The notes: a model not told the origin generated them from the letters alone. Shown: positions 27,275 through 36,657, counted from the first letter of the stretch. The stretch: DNA of 64,000 nt from AL-N1 sp039178835 (GCA_039178835.1 JBCDFA010000005.1:10606-74605); one strand, 5' to 3'. Numbers and translations are program-made.

Positions 27275-28873
27275 TTACACAGGTACTGTGTCGGACTGAG
27301 TCGCTCTGGTTGCATTGCCTGTCTTCAAGACGTACACATCAGAAACCTCTTGGTATGCCTGAACCTGCGCTTCTTGCCAAGCTTCATCAAAGCCCAGTTC
27401 GGCAGCAATGAGTGCTGCGACACGGGGCGCAACTTCCTGGCTTGCACGAGCATTGAGCAATAGTGCGCGCAGACGACGCGAGAGCACATCTTCAACGGTG
27501 CGAGCCATTTCGTAGCGTGCTGCCCAGACGACTTCACCAACGAAGTATGGAAGATCGGGATGGAGAAGTTCTTGCCATTCCGGGTTCTCTGCCATGAGTT
27601 GTTTGAGTTGCACTGCATCGGCGCCGTATACACGGAATGGCCCTTGAGCATTCGCCAGTTGCCAACCACGAAGTTTTAGGTTTTCGGTCACACATGGTTT
27701 GGATGGCAAACCACCTACCTCAGCAGCCTTATTGATCGTATCTTCGGCCATGTGCCTGTACGTTGTCCACTTCCCACCGGTAATCGTAATCAAACCAGAG
27801 TCTGAGACCATCAGTGTATGGTCGCGGGAAAGTGCCGCCGTGTTCGAGCTATCGCCGGCTTTGACCAATGGTCGCAACCCAACAAAGACACTGAGCACAT
27901 CTTCAGGTGAAGGATCTTTGCTAAAGTAACGTGCCATATGGCTCAGGAGGAAATCGATTTCCTCTTGCATTGGGCGTGGTTCAAGCGGAATATCATCAAT
28001 CGGTGTGTCAGTTGTACCAGCCACGACACAATCGTGCCAAGGGATGGCAAAGAGCACACGGCCATCATCGGTACGCGGTATCATAATGGCGTGATCGCCA
28101 GGCAGGAAAGAACGATCTAGCACGATGTGAATGCCCTGACTTGGTGCCAGTATTTTGTTGGCTTGAGCATCATCCTTACGCCGCAGTGTATCTGCAAATA
28201 CGCCGGTTGCGTTGACAACTGCACGTGCCTCAATCTCGAACTCTTCGCCGGTTTCGGTATCCTGAGCACGAACTCCAGCAACACGCTCACCCTTTTTGAC
28301 TAAGCCAGTAACAGGCATGTGGTTAAGTGCAGCGCCACCATAATCGAGGAAGGTGCGAAGCATCGTCACAATCAAGCGCGTATCGTCGAATTGTCCATCA
28401 TAATAAACGACACCACCTCTCAGCCCTTCGGGTTCGAGTGTCGGTACCAGATCTAAGGCCTTATCACGGGAAATCAATCGAGAGAATTTAATGCCAAGTT
28501 TACCTGCTAATACACTATAAAGGAGTAGGCCTGTTCCGTAGAATGGTTGGTACCACCAGTTGTAGGCAGGCACCACAAAAGGCAGATCGTGAACGAGGTG
28601 TGGGGCATTCTGTCGTAGTAAACCACGTTCATGCAAAGCATCGCGCACCAATGCTATGTTGCCCTGCGCAAGATAGCGTACACCACCATGAACGAGTTTT
28701 GTGCTACGGCTAGACGTGCCTTTCCCATAATCAACAGCTTCTAACAGTAGGGTTTTATAACCACGTGAGGCAGCATCAATGGCGGCACCTACGCCGGTTG
28801 CCCCACCACCAACGATTACAAGATCCCAGATATCTTGTGATCGTACCCGGTCTAGCATTTCATTGCGTGTCAT
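27275..28873 (-). CDS. glpD: Aerobic glycerol-3-phosphate dehydrogenase
   Basis: A 532-aa membrane-associated flavoprotein that oxidises glycerol 3-phosphate to dihydroxyacetone phosphate and feeds electrons to quinone. The FAD-binding motif IWDLVIVGGGATGVGAAIDAASRG is at the N-terminus, followed by GTSSRSTKLVHGGVRYL (family hallmark). GGKWTTYRHMAEDTI lies in the middle, and the C-terminal helical domain has AARYEMARTVEDVLSRRLRALLL. The chosen ATG has an AAGGAGT site; an upstream frame extension of 28 codons has no domain content. It stands alone, divergent from the iron-uptake operon across a 580-base control region. Neither glpF nor glpK is adjacent. Confidence 0.95.
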   Translation of the reverse strand: MTRNEMLDRVRSQDIWDLVIVGGGATGVGAAIDAASRGYKTLLLEAVDYGKGTSSRSTKLVHGGVRYLAQGNIALVRDALHERGLLRQNAPHLVHDLPFVVPAYNWWYQPFYGTGLLLYSVLAGKLGIKFSRLISRDKALDLVPTLEPEGLRGGVVYYDGQFDDTRLIVTMLRTFLDYGGAALNHMPVTGLVKKGERVAGVRAQDTETGEEFEIEARAVVNATGVFADTLRRKDDAQANKILAPSQGIHIVLDRSFLPGDHAIMIPRTDDGRVLFAIPWHDCVVAGTTDTPIDDIPLEPRPMQEEIDFLLSHMARYFSKDPSPEDVLSVFVGLRPLVKAGDSSNTAALSRDHTLMVSDSGLITITGGKWTTYRHMAEDTINKAAEVGGLPSKPCVTENLKLRGWQLANAQGPFRVYGADAVQLKQLMAENPEWQELLHPDLPYFVGEVVWAARYEMARTVEDVLSRRLRALLLNARASQEVAPRVAALIAAELGFDEAWQEAQVQAYQEVSDVYVLKTGNATRATQSDTVPV

Positions 28874-29222
28874 TGAACTTACTCCTTTGTATTGATGGCT
28901 ACCGGAAGTACAAATATACTCACGGAAATTGATGATTCTATGGCCTTTGAAGAACACCTAACAACGTGGTTAGCTACTATCATGAGTCACCTGGATATGT
29001 TGTGTTCGACCATACATCTGAACATTATCATGATACACGATATTCACGGTAGTTTCTATTAAGATTTATCTGATGTATGTGAAAGAAAGTACTCGCTTCA
29101 GGAGAGGATATTTAATTTGTACAAGGTATAGAAAGTTGTATCTACCTTATATATCGCCGCTATTAGCTTTATACATACAACTATCACTCAGATAGGAAAC
29201 AATAGGAAGATTGTCTTTGTGA
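28874..29222. other. Gene-free region upstream of glpD
   Basis: About 350 bases, AT-rich, with no gene seen on either strand. It must hold the glpD promoter (minus strand), but I cannot point to a clear one. Confidence 0.4.
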
Positions 29223-29251
29223 TTGACAAACCTAAAAGGTTACTATATACT
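29223..29251 (+). promoter_or_regulatory. Promoter of the iron-uptake operon, with operator-like repeat
   Basis: TTGACA (29223-29228) and TATACT (29246-29251) are spaced by 17 bases, a near-consensus sigma-70 promoter. The spacer begins with a perfect inverted repeat AACCT-AAA-AGGTT (29229-29241), placed where a repressor would block RNA polymerase. It drives the ATPase gene at 29454 with a leader of about 195 bases. An iron-responsive repressor (DtxR or Fur family) is a natural candidate, but the repeat does not match a consensus I can name with certainty. Confidence 0.65.
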
Positions 29252-29264
29252 AACAAAACTTGTT
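29252..29264. promoter_or_regulatory. Second inverted repeat at the transcription start
   Basis: AACAA-AAC-TTGTT immediately follows the -10 element, centred 23 bases from the repeat in the promoter spacer. It would overlap the start point and could be a second operator. Confidence 0.4.
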
Positions 29265-29453
29265 TGTGGTAAATTATAAGTTGTGTTTGTTGCAATGTGT
29301 GAAGTAACTCATTGTTCTCTAGAGCTGCTGATTACGAAATGTGTATTATGTGGCTTTCTGAGGGTGTTCAACAACAATCACTATCGAATGTGCAAATAAG
29401 GAACCAAAGCAAGCAATTGAGCAAAAAAGTTATTAGTAAACGAGGTTCTGTGC

Positions 29454-30293
29454 ATGAGTACCCTCAAGGCCGATAAGCTCCTTCTCGCATATGATGATCA
29501 ACCTGTGGTCAAGGACCTTGATCTGATTGTTCCAAGCGGTAAAATCACGGCTCTCGTAGGCCCCAATGGCTGTGGAAAGTCAACATTACTACGGGGCCTC
29601 GCGCGGCTCCTTAAACCACGCACAGGTGTTGTCTATCTTGATGGGAAATTGCTGACATCCATGCCGACGAAAGATCTGGCGAAACAGCTTGGTATCCTGC
29701 CACAGAGCCCCAGCGCGCCAGAAGGTCTAACCGTTCATGAACTGGTTGCTCAAGGGCGGTATCCCTATCAAAACTGGTTCCACCAGTGGTCTGAGGAAGA
29801 TGAGCGGATGGTCACAAAGGCACTAGAGATTACCACTCTGACGGAGATGGCCAGCCGACCTGTCGATACACTCTCCGGTGGGCAGCGACAGCGTGCGTGG
29901 ATCGCCATGACTCTTGCTCAGGATACTGAAGTTATTCTGCTTGATGAACCGACCACCTTCTTAGATATCGCTCATCAGATTGAAGTATTACACTTGCTTG
30001 AACAGTTAAATCGAGAAGAAAATCGTACTATCGTGCTTGTCATTCACGACTTGAATCTTGGCTCACGCTATGCGCATCACATGGTGGTGATGCGCGATGG
30101 CCATGTTGTTTCTACTGGCGAACCACACGAGGTGATGACAACCGACATGCTGCGTGATGTGTTTGGGGTTGTGGCTGATATCGTGCCTGATCCACGCACA
30201 GGGGTCCCTTTGTGTGTTCCGTATGATGTCCATCGTGCAAAACACCCAGATCAAGAAGTCGTGTACACGAATGGACATCACGTTGTGGCATAG
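29454..30293 (+). CDS. Iron-siderophore ABC transporter ATP-binding protein (FecE/FhuC type)
   Basis: A 279-aa cytoplasmic ATPase that powers import of ferric siderophores or cobalamin-like chelates. Walker A is GPNGCGKST (about residues 36-44), the Q-loop region is LGILPQSPSAPEGLTV, the signature is LSGGQRQRAWIAM (about 141-153), Walker B is VILLDEPTTFLDIA, and the H-loop is LVIHDLNL. This pattern is typical of the FecE/FhuC/FepC group. It is the first gene after the strong promoter and the only ATPase of the locus. No FecCD-type permease gene is found anywhere in the window, so it must pair with permeases encoded elsewhere, perhaps to the right. Confidence 0.93.
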   Translation: MSTLKADKLLLAYDDQPVVKDLDLIVPSGKITALVGPNGCGKSTLLRGLARLLKPRTGVVYLDGKLLTSMPTKDLAKQLGILPQSPSAPEGLTVHELVAQGRYPYQNWFHQWSEEDERMVTKALEITTLTEMASRPVDTLSGGQRQRAWIAMTLAQDTEVILLDEPTTFLDIAHQIEVLHLLEQLNREENRTIVLVIHDLNLGSRYAHHMVVMRDGHVVSTGEPHEVMTTDMLRDVFGVVADIVPDPRTGVPLCVPYDVHRAKHPDQEVVYTNGHHVVA

Positions 30294-30323
30294 ATAAACA
30301 CTGTACTAGAGAAAGCTCCATAG

Positions 30324-31316
30324 ATGACTCAACAAACAGATCCTTTACCTGAGCGCTGCTATTGTTCGGTAGTCTCCAAAGAAAATGGTGAAGATCCGAT
30401 TGGCTCAATTGCTCACTGCAATCATTATCTTATTGTAGAAGTTCCTACGCCCTGGCCGCGTGATGTTACCAACCTAAAACGGATTCCAACCGAGTTGATA
30501 GCTTTGCTACAGGCTCTTATCCTTGAACAGGGGTTGAAAATCAGACCTTTAATTATTGTTCCTGATGAGGAATACTCTGTTTCAGATAAGGTGCGCGTGT
30601 TTCACTACTATCGTCCAGAGAATGCGTTTTCGATCTATCAAAAAGAAGAATTTCTCGTCTCCGAAGCCGAACTATTTCCTCTCGTCCAAACCATCTTCAG
30701 CCGTCCAGCAGAACTGCCACGGTTTGCAGCATACCAACAGCATACGTCTCACATTCGGGAGTTGTTTGTGTGTACCCATGGAAGTGTCGATGCAGCCTGT
30801 GCTGTCTTTGGGTATCCAATGTATCGCAAGCTACGTGATGAGTATGCAGATCCTTCAGGGGGTACCCTGCGTGCCTGGCGTGTCAGTCACTTTGGCGGAC
30901 ATCGTTTTGCGCCAACCCTGATCGATTTGCCGGAGGGACGCTTTTGGGGCCATCTTGAGACAGATCAGCTCGATACATTGATCCATCGGACCGATTCCGT
31001 TGAGTCACTGCGCTTGTGCTATCGGGGCTGGACCGGACTGGAAAGCCGTTATGAACATGTTGCAGAGCGTGACATGTTGATGCAAGAAGGGTGGGATTGG
31101 ATGCAGTATGCCAAGCACGGTCAATTGCTTGAAGTCGACACCGAAACAGAGCAGTGGGGACGTATACGGATCGATTTCACCACACCCAACGGACGTAGCG
31201 GCGCTTATGAAGCCATGGTAGAGAGGTCTGGGACGGTTCAGACTCTGGGCGAATCTGGCCCATGTGAATTGCGGGAAGAACCGCAATATCGGGTCAATTG
31301 GCTTCGTCGTGTGTAA
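30324..31316 (+). CDS. Sucrase/ferredoxin-like protein, possible [2Fe-2S] ferric reductase
   Basis: A 330-aa protein of the Suc_Fer-like family with a thioredoxin-like ferredoxin fold. Near the N-terminus CYCSVVSK and AHCNHY supply Cys residues. The middle has FVCTHGSVDAACAVFGYPMYRKLR (about residues 146-169), followed by the family hallmark RVSHFGGHRFAPTLIDLPEG (about 187-206). These Cys and His residues could bind a [2Fe-2S] cluster. It starts 30 bases after the siderophore ATPase and precedes the binding proteins, so a role in cytoplasmic reduction and release of siderophore iron is a reasonable inference, not shown. Confidence 0.85.
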   Translation: MTQQTDPLPERCYCSVVSKENGEDPIGSIAHCNHYLIVEVPTPWPRDVTNLKRIPTELIALLQALILEQGLKIRPLIIVPDEEYSVSDKVRVFHYYRPENAFSIYQKEEFLVSEAELFPLVQTIFSRPAELPRFAAYQQHTSHIRELFVCTHGSVDAACAVFGYPMYRKLRDEYADPSGGTLRAWRVSHFGGHRFAPTLIDLPEGRFWGHLETDQLDTLIHRTDSVESLRLCYRGWTGLESRYEHVAERDMLMQEGWDWMQYAKHGQLLEVDTETEQWGRIRIDFTTPNGRSGAYEAMVERSGTVQTLGESGPCELREEPQYRVNWLRRV

Positions 31317-31368
31317 TAAATATCTTGTTAAGAAGACTAGCTCATTTATGAGCAGACGGAAGAGAACA

Positions 31369-32484
31369 ATGTCTCTGAACGCTTTTACGATGCGTGCCCT
31401 GAGTATATGTATTGCCCTAATGATGCTTGTCGCTTGTGGAGGACAAATAGCACAGGGGCCGGATGAAGCACTGGCAGACACTGATGTAGTTCCAACTGAT
31501 GCCACTGATACTACAGAAAGTTCATCTGAAATCGATACAGAAGACTCTGTAGAAGCAACCAACGACATGCGCATTGTTACGCACGCCATGGGAATGACGG
31601 AAGTATCGACCAATCCTAAGCGAGTCGTTGTTCTAGATACAGGTGAACTCGACAATGCGCTAGCGCTCGGAATTACTCCGGTCGGCGCACCACTGACGGA
31701 TGTACGCGATTATCAGGCGTATCTCTCTGCCGACTTTGACAGCATAAGTGATATCGGTACGATTAGTGAACCAGATCTTGAAACTATTCTACAACTGCAA
31801 CCTGATCTTATTCTTGGCAGCAAACAACGATACGAAGAGATCTACGATCTTCTTTCGGAGATTGCACCAACCGTTTTTACTGAGTCATTGCGGGTACCAT
31901 GGCAGAAGACATTTGTTGTTCATGCTGAGGCACTTGGCAAAAACGATGTAGCACAGCAAATTCTGGCTGATTATGATGAGCGCATCACTCAATTTCAACA
32001 GATGATGGGTGATCAGCTGAATGATATAACGGTTTCAGTGGTACGGTTTCGACCAGGCCAAGTACGTATCTATCTCAAAAATTCTTTTAGTGGATATGTC
32101 TTACAGGATGTCGGTCTGACGCGCCCATCAACACAGGATATCGATGAGTTTGCCACTGAAATCAGTCTGGAACAAATTGCTGATTTAGATGCTGATGTAA
32201 TGTTCTTTACGTCGCGGAATCCAGAAGAAAACGATCTCGCTGCATTTCAGAACAGTCCGCTCTGGCAAACATTGTCAGCCGTCCAGCAAGAGCAAGTGTA
32301 TGAGGTCGATGATAATTACTGGATGAGCGGTCTCGGTGTACAGGCAGCCAATCGCATACTTGACGATCTGTTTGTGTATTTCGATGATGGGCAGGAAGCG
32401 ACTGAGACCTCTAGGTACATCAATACAGATCCAACAGTTGTTGCTCCCGACATGTTACTTTCTTCATCGTCTATCCACGGATAA
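31369..32484 (+). CDS. Siderophore-binding lipoprotein 1 (class A, Sec signal)
   Basis: A 371-aa FecB/FhuD-type binding protein that should capture a ferric siderophore outside the membrane and hand it to an ABC permease. The Sec lipobox is LVAC with Cys23. An acidic Thr/Ser/Asp linker (about 25-65) leads to the two-lobed binding domain: PKRVVVLDTGELDNALALGITPVG, then EPDLETILQLQPDLILG and a long connecting helix. The start at 31369 has an AAGAG site; a longer frame overlaps the preceding gene. The tail after FVYFDDG is unusual and ends LLSSSSIHG, similar in sequence to the out-of-frame tail of the next gene, so a small indel may have extended it. Confidence 0.85.
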   Translation: MSLNAFTMRALSICIALMMLVACGGQIAQGPDEALADTDVVPTDATDTTESSSEIDTEDSVEATNDMRIVTHAMGMTEVSTNPKRVVVLDTGELDNALALGITPVGAPLTDVRDYQAYLSADFDSISDIGTISEPDLETILQLQPDLILGSKQRYEEIYDLLSEIAPTVFTESLRVPWQKTFVVHAEALGKNDVAQQILADYDERITQFQQMMGDQLNDITVSVVRFRPGQVRIYLKNSFSGYVLQDVGLTRPSTQDIDEFATEISLEQIADLDADVMFFTSRNPEENDLAAFQNSPLWQTLSAVQQEQVYEVDDNYWMSGLGVQAANRILDDLFVYFDDGQEATETSRYINTDPTVVAPDMLLSSSSIHG

Positions 32485-32489
32485 TACCC

Positions 32490-33559
32490 ATGCAAAGAAT
32501 AGGCTCTATCATTGTGTGCTTCGCGGTGCTATCAGCCATAAGTGGCTGTGGGTCGTTGCCTTTCACCGGAACATCATCTGGGTTGCAAGACCCAGGTCCA
32601 ATTGTTACCGAATGTGAAGATGGGATGCGATTGTTTGAACATTCCCAACTCGCAACGAATCCACTCTGTATTCCAGAAGAACCACAACGAATCGTTGTTC
32701 TGGACCGGCTTTCGTTTGAGACATTGATCGCTCTTGATGTACAGCCAGTTGGAACCTATAGCGGTTACATTGAAAACTTTCAGATCGATTTTCCTATTAT
32801 CGCAGAAAGAGTTGAGGGAATTGCAAACCTTGGAACGCTAGAGGCTCTCAATATTGAGGCTTTGGTAAATGCGAATCCAGATCTCATCATTGGTGATGTT
32901 CCCCGTAATGGTGCAAACTATGAAGAGCTATCCACAATTGCCCCAACAACGCTCTATCAATTTCAACATAGCGGACAATGGCAGGACATTGCTGCATTTG
33001 TAGCTGATATTGTGGACTCGACCGCAGAACTCGAACGCGTCACCGAACAGTATGAGGAAAGGCTTACGGCCCTTCAAGAGACGCTGGGTGCGGCAGTAAC
33101 AACAGAAGAGATTTCCGTTGTACGGATTATGCCACGCAATGTGCGCCTATATGCGAGGGATTCCTTCCTTGGATCTGTCATTGCTGAAGCTGGATTACCA
33201 CGTCCGGTTTCACAAGATCTGAATGATGCTGAATTACAAGAACAACAAAACAGCTCGACCTTCTATAACATCTCTGATGAGCGGATAGACCTTGCTGATG
33301 GCGACGTCATCTTTATCTGGACCACTGGCTACACGCCGGAGATTGCCGCTGATGCTGAGGTGCGCCTCGCAGACCTGCGCAATGATCCACTCTCTGGGGT
33401 TCGTTGGATGCTGTGCAACAGGAACGAGTTTTCGAAGTGGGCGGTTACTGGATCGGCTCCAGCTTTATTGCTGCACATGCCATGCTGGATGATCTCTTTG
33501 TCTATGTCGCAGAGGTTAATCCACAGGAGGTGGCACCAAATCCCTTTCATACTGAGTAG
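32490..33559 (+). pseudogene. Siderophore-binding lipoprotein 2 (class A), frameshifted near the C-terminus
   Basis: FecB/FhuD-type protein with Sec lipobox ISGC (Cys20) starting 5 bases after the previous stop. The frame is normal to DLRNDPL (about residue 302). There the DNA has (CT)3 at 33390-33395 where CTCT would keep the frame. Removing one CT restores WGSLDAVQQERVFEVGGYWIG, an AHAMLDDLFVYVAEV stretch and the end NPQEVAPNPFHTE, stopping at 33557-33559. That end matches the relative at 50089 (DPQEVSPNPLLNA). As written, the frame runs on to 33578 with unrelated residues and would lose the C-terminal lobe. It could be a dead gene, slippage-controlled, or a sequence error. Confidence 0.8.
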
Positions 33560-33596
33560 TTCGTCTATTTATGACTAGATTAGATAAGGACGTTGT

Positions 33597-35519
33597 ATGT
33601 TTCGTCTCTACTGTGCCCTGTTTGCACTTATGATCGGGCTGGTTGCCTGTGCTCAGCCATCTGCTGAGGTATCTCCTACTAGTGTGAGCGAACCATCTGT
33701 GGATGAAGTCCCCACGACAGTGGGTGAACCAACAGACATAACCGATTCTGCCGAGGGTGGTGATAGCCGCACGATTACCCACGCGTTAGGTGAAACCGAA
33801 GTGCCCGCCAACCCAGAGCACATCATTGCCCTGGAGTGGTCCTACGTCGAAAATGTACTGGCGCTTGGTATTCAGCCGGTTGGTGTGGCAGATGTCGCAG
33901 GTTATAACGATTGGGTCAACATTCCGGTGGAGTTATCCGATGAAGTGGTAGATGTTGGCACGCGCCAGGAACCCAACCTCGAAACTATTGCTAGCCTGAC
34001 CCCCGATCTCATTATCACCGATGCGCTGCGTGCGAGCGAAATGTATGATGAATTAAGCGAAATTGCCCCAACCATCGTCTTTAATAGTTACCCCACCGAT
34101 GAAAGCATCACGCAGTATGATGATATGCGCGACACATTTCTGACCATTGCTGATGTGGTTGGTCAGCCCGAAGCGGGCGACGCTGTGTTGGCTGAGATGG
34201 AAGCGGCTTTTGCTACTGCCCAGGAAGAGCTTGAAGCTGCTGGGAAGCTGGGCGAACCCTTTGTGCTCGCACAAGCTTTTGGCGAAGATACAGTTGATAT
34301 ACGCCTCTTTACCGACAACGCGATGGCTGTCCAGATTATGGAGCAGATTGGTCTCGAGAATGCTTGGGACGATGGATTTCAGCAGTTTGGTTTTACAACA
34401 GTAGGTATAGAAACATTACCTGATCTTGGCAACTCGAACTTCCTCTATGTTGTCCAAGATGATAATAATGTCTTCGAGCGTGATGCGATCCAGCCGATCT
34501 GGGAGAGTCTTGAGTTTGTGCAAAACGAACGGGTCTATGCCCTTGGTGGTGACACGTGGCTCTTTGGTGGGCCACTCTCAGCAGAAGTCCTTGTTGATAT
34601 TGTGATGGATACGATTGTGGGTGAGGTTGCTGCGAGTGATAGCACTGCTGGCCAGTGTGCTGACGAGGAACGTGCTTTTGCCTCTGATTTGGTCATCAGT
34701 CCAGATTGTCTTCCTGATGCGCCTGTGCGGATCGTGACACTCGATCCATTTTATTCACTTCAGATGTCTCTTGAGTTAGGACTCCCGGTCATTGGCTCAG
34801 GGACTTTTGGTGCTGAAAATGATTTCCCGACAGCCCTTACCAGTTCGGAAGTAGCAGATATTGAGTTTGTCGGAACATTTGAGCAGCCTAATCTTGAGAC
34901 CATTGCCTTACTTGAACCAGATCTTATCATTGGTGATGCCTTTTTTCAGGAAGAAAACTACGATCTCTTGAGTGAAATAGCCCCTACCGTATTAGTGAAT
35001 ACACCGAATTGGAAGCAGTGGTTCTCCACGATTGCAGAGGTGGCTGGTGTGTCTGAACGTGCTGAGGAGGAAATGGCTGCATACGATGAGCGTGTCGCAG
35101 CTATTCAAGGGCAACTGCGTGATATTCAGGTTTCTTTTGTTCGCATGACTCCTGAGGGCTTCCAAATGTACCGAGAAGCACCCAATGCGTATGCACCGAT
35201 CAGCGTCATGATGGATGTCGGGGTTGAACGGCCTGAATTCGAAGTTGGCACCGACGAAACCAGTTTCGAGCAACTTAGCTTTGAAGGGCTGACTAATGTG
35301 ACTGGTGATGTGCTGTTGTATGTGGCTGGAGGGGCCAATGATAATGTTGAAGCTGCACAGGTGGAAGAGGAGGTGACCAGTAATCCGATCTGGCAACAAC
35401 TGCCGGCGGTTGAGGCCGATGAAGCATACCGCGTGAATGCCGAACATTGGATGAGTTTTGGAGGCATGCGTTCAGCGAATGCGGTACTTGATGATATTGA
35501 GCAGTACTTGACAGAGTAA
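33597..35519 (+). CDS. Double siderophore-binding lipoprotein 3 (class A, two fused binding domains)
   Basis: A 640-aa protein with one Sec lipobox (LVAC, Cys18) followed by two complete FecB-type domains. Domain 1 (about residues 60-345) has NPEHIIALEWSYVENVLALGIQPVG and EPNLETIASLTPDLIITD. Domain 2 (about 358-640) begins with CADEERAF...PDCLPDAPVRIVTLDPFYSLQM and has QPNLETIALLEPDLIIGD. Domain 2 opens with the two-Cys, CLPD-type start found in the separate genes at 32490 and 37792, so the fusion probably arose by loss of a stop and signal between tandem genes. Single binding proteins are about 300-350 residues. Two domains on one anchor could bind two ligands. Confidence 0.88.
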   Translation: MFRLYCALFALMIGLVACAQPSAEVSPTSVSEPSVDEVPTTVGEPTDITDSAEGGDSRTITHALGETEVPANPEHIIALEWSYVENVLALGIQPVGVADVAGYNDWVNIPVELSDEVVDVGTRQEPNLETIASLTPDLIITDALRASEMYDELSEIAPTIVFNSYPTDESITQYDDMRDTFLTIADVVGQPEAGDAVLAEMEAAFATAQEELEAAGKLGEPFVLAQAFGEDTVDIRLFTDNAMAVQIMEQIGLENAWDDGFQQFGFTTVGIETLPDLGNSNFLYVVQDDNNVFERDAIQPIWESLEFVQNERVYALGGDTWLFGGPLSAEVLVDIVMDTIVGEVAASDSTAGQCADEERAFASDLVISPDCLPDAPVRIVTLDPFYSLQMSLELGLPVIGSGTFGAENDFPTALTSSEVADIEFVGTFEQPNLETIALLEPDLIIGDAFFQEENYDLLSEIAPTVLVNTPNWKQWFSTIAEVAGVSERAEEEMAAYDERVAAIQGQLRDIQVSFVRMTPEGFQMYREAPNAYAPISVMMDVGVERPEFEVGTDETSFEQLSFEGLTNVTGDVLLYVAGGANDNVEAAQVEEEVTSNPIWQQLPAVEADEAYRVNAEHWMSFGGMRSANAVLDDIEQYLTE

Positions 35520-35565
35520 AAATTCTATCGTGTATCGCCAAAAATGAAAGTGAGCAGGGTACCCT

Positions 35566-36606
35566 ATGTTTCGATTTGATGAAAATGATCCACAGTTCCT
35601 GATCGTTTACACAGGAGACGAACATCCCGAAATAGACGATTATCGCAATTTAATCCAGCGCTGGGAGTCTCGTCTCAGTGGCGAAACACGTTTTGGTGTC
35701 ATCATTGTGCGGGAACCCCATGAGCATCACGACGATGATGCCGAACGTCACCGTGAAGATGAAGCCGAAATAACCGGACTGATCAACGACTTTCGCCGTA
35801 GATTCCGAACACGTGCAAATCGGAGCAATCTCGGATATACCACAGTGCTTAGTCCAGAAATGGCGACAGCTATTGAGCCAGAACACCGCCAGAAAATGCA
35901 GGACAACACCAACCGTTTTGCACAATACAGCTTTGGTGTCCGTGGAGCCGTTTTCACTGATGTCGATGAAGCAAAAGCTTGGCTCCGTGAACAAGAGCAT
36001 GTGCCACTCGTTCAACTTACACCTGAATCATCTATGTCTGATATTTCCTCTTCCAAACGTGTAGGTCTGTTCTATGGCAGCACAACCGGGGTTACCGAGT
36101 ATGTGGCCGATGAAATCAAGGCAGCGTGGGAGGCAGCAGGAATGGAACCGCTTGTACCCATCAATATCGCAACGATGGAAGACGCAGCGCAGTTGTTAGC
36201 ATTTGACTATCTCATTCTCGGTATTCCCACCTGGAACATTGGTCAATTGCAGGATGACTGGGAGATTTTGTTTCCTCAACTCGACCAAGCTAATTTCACT
36301 GATAAGCAGGTGGCACTTTTCGGCATCGGCGACCAAAAGCATTATGACGAAAATTTCCTTGACGCGTTGGGTATGTTAGCCGTCAAATTGCGTGAACGCG
36401 GTGCAACCCTCGTTGGCCTCTGGGAAACGACTGGCTACGAATTTACGGCATCAGAGGCGTTAGAAAACGGCCGTTTCATGGGATTGGGTATTGATGAAGT
36501 AAACCAACCTGAACAGACTACTGAGCGCATACAACGTTGGGTCGCTCAGATCATTGATGAGTTTGCGTTGGAGCCAGTAGTAATACAAGAGTCTGTACAA
36601 AGCTAA
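35566..36606 (+). CDS. Flavodoxin fused to an N-terminal STAS-like domain
   Basis: A 346-aa cytoplasmic protein. Residues about 163-335 form a flavodoxin of the long-chain kind: KRVGLFYGSTTGVTEYVAD (FMN phosphate loop), LILGIPTWNIGQLQDDWE, and VALFGIGDQKHYDENFLDALG with GYEFTASEAL. The N-terminal part of about 150 residues is acidic and His-rich in one loop (PHEHHDDDAERH) and ends GAVFTDVDEAKAWLREQ, resembling SpoIIAA-like proteins; this domain is unusual on a flavodoxin. Flavodoxins replace ferredoxin when iron is scarce, which fits the locus. It may alternatively deliver electrons for siderophore iron reduction. Confidence 0.85.
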   Translation: MFRFDENDPQFLIVYTGDEHPEIDDYRNLIQRWESRLSGETRFGVIIVREPHEHHDDDAERHREDEAEITGLINDFRRRFRTRANRSNLGYTTVLSPEMATAIEPEHRQKMQDNTNRFAQYSFGVRGAVFTDVDEAKAWLREQEHVPLVQLTPESSMSDISSSKRVGLFYGSTTGVTEYVADEIKAAWEAAGMEPLVPINIATMEDAAQLLAFDYLILGIPTWNIGQLQDDWEILFPQLDQANFTDKQVALFGIGDQKHYDENFLDALGMLAVKLRERGATLVGLWETTGYEFTASEALENGRFMGLGIDEVNQPEQTTERIQRWVAQIIDEFALEPVVIQESVQS

Positions 36607-36657
36607 CAACATATATAAGCGTTTCAATCAAGAGCAAATGAACAAGGAGAATCTACC

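Noticed and set aside
29229..29241. Naming the repeat a DtxR/IdeR or Fur box
   Set aside because: The half-sites are oriented and spaced differently from the consensus boxes I know, so only an operator-like call is justified.
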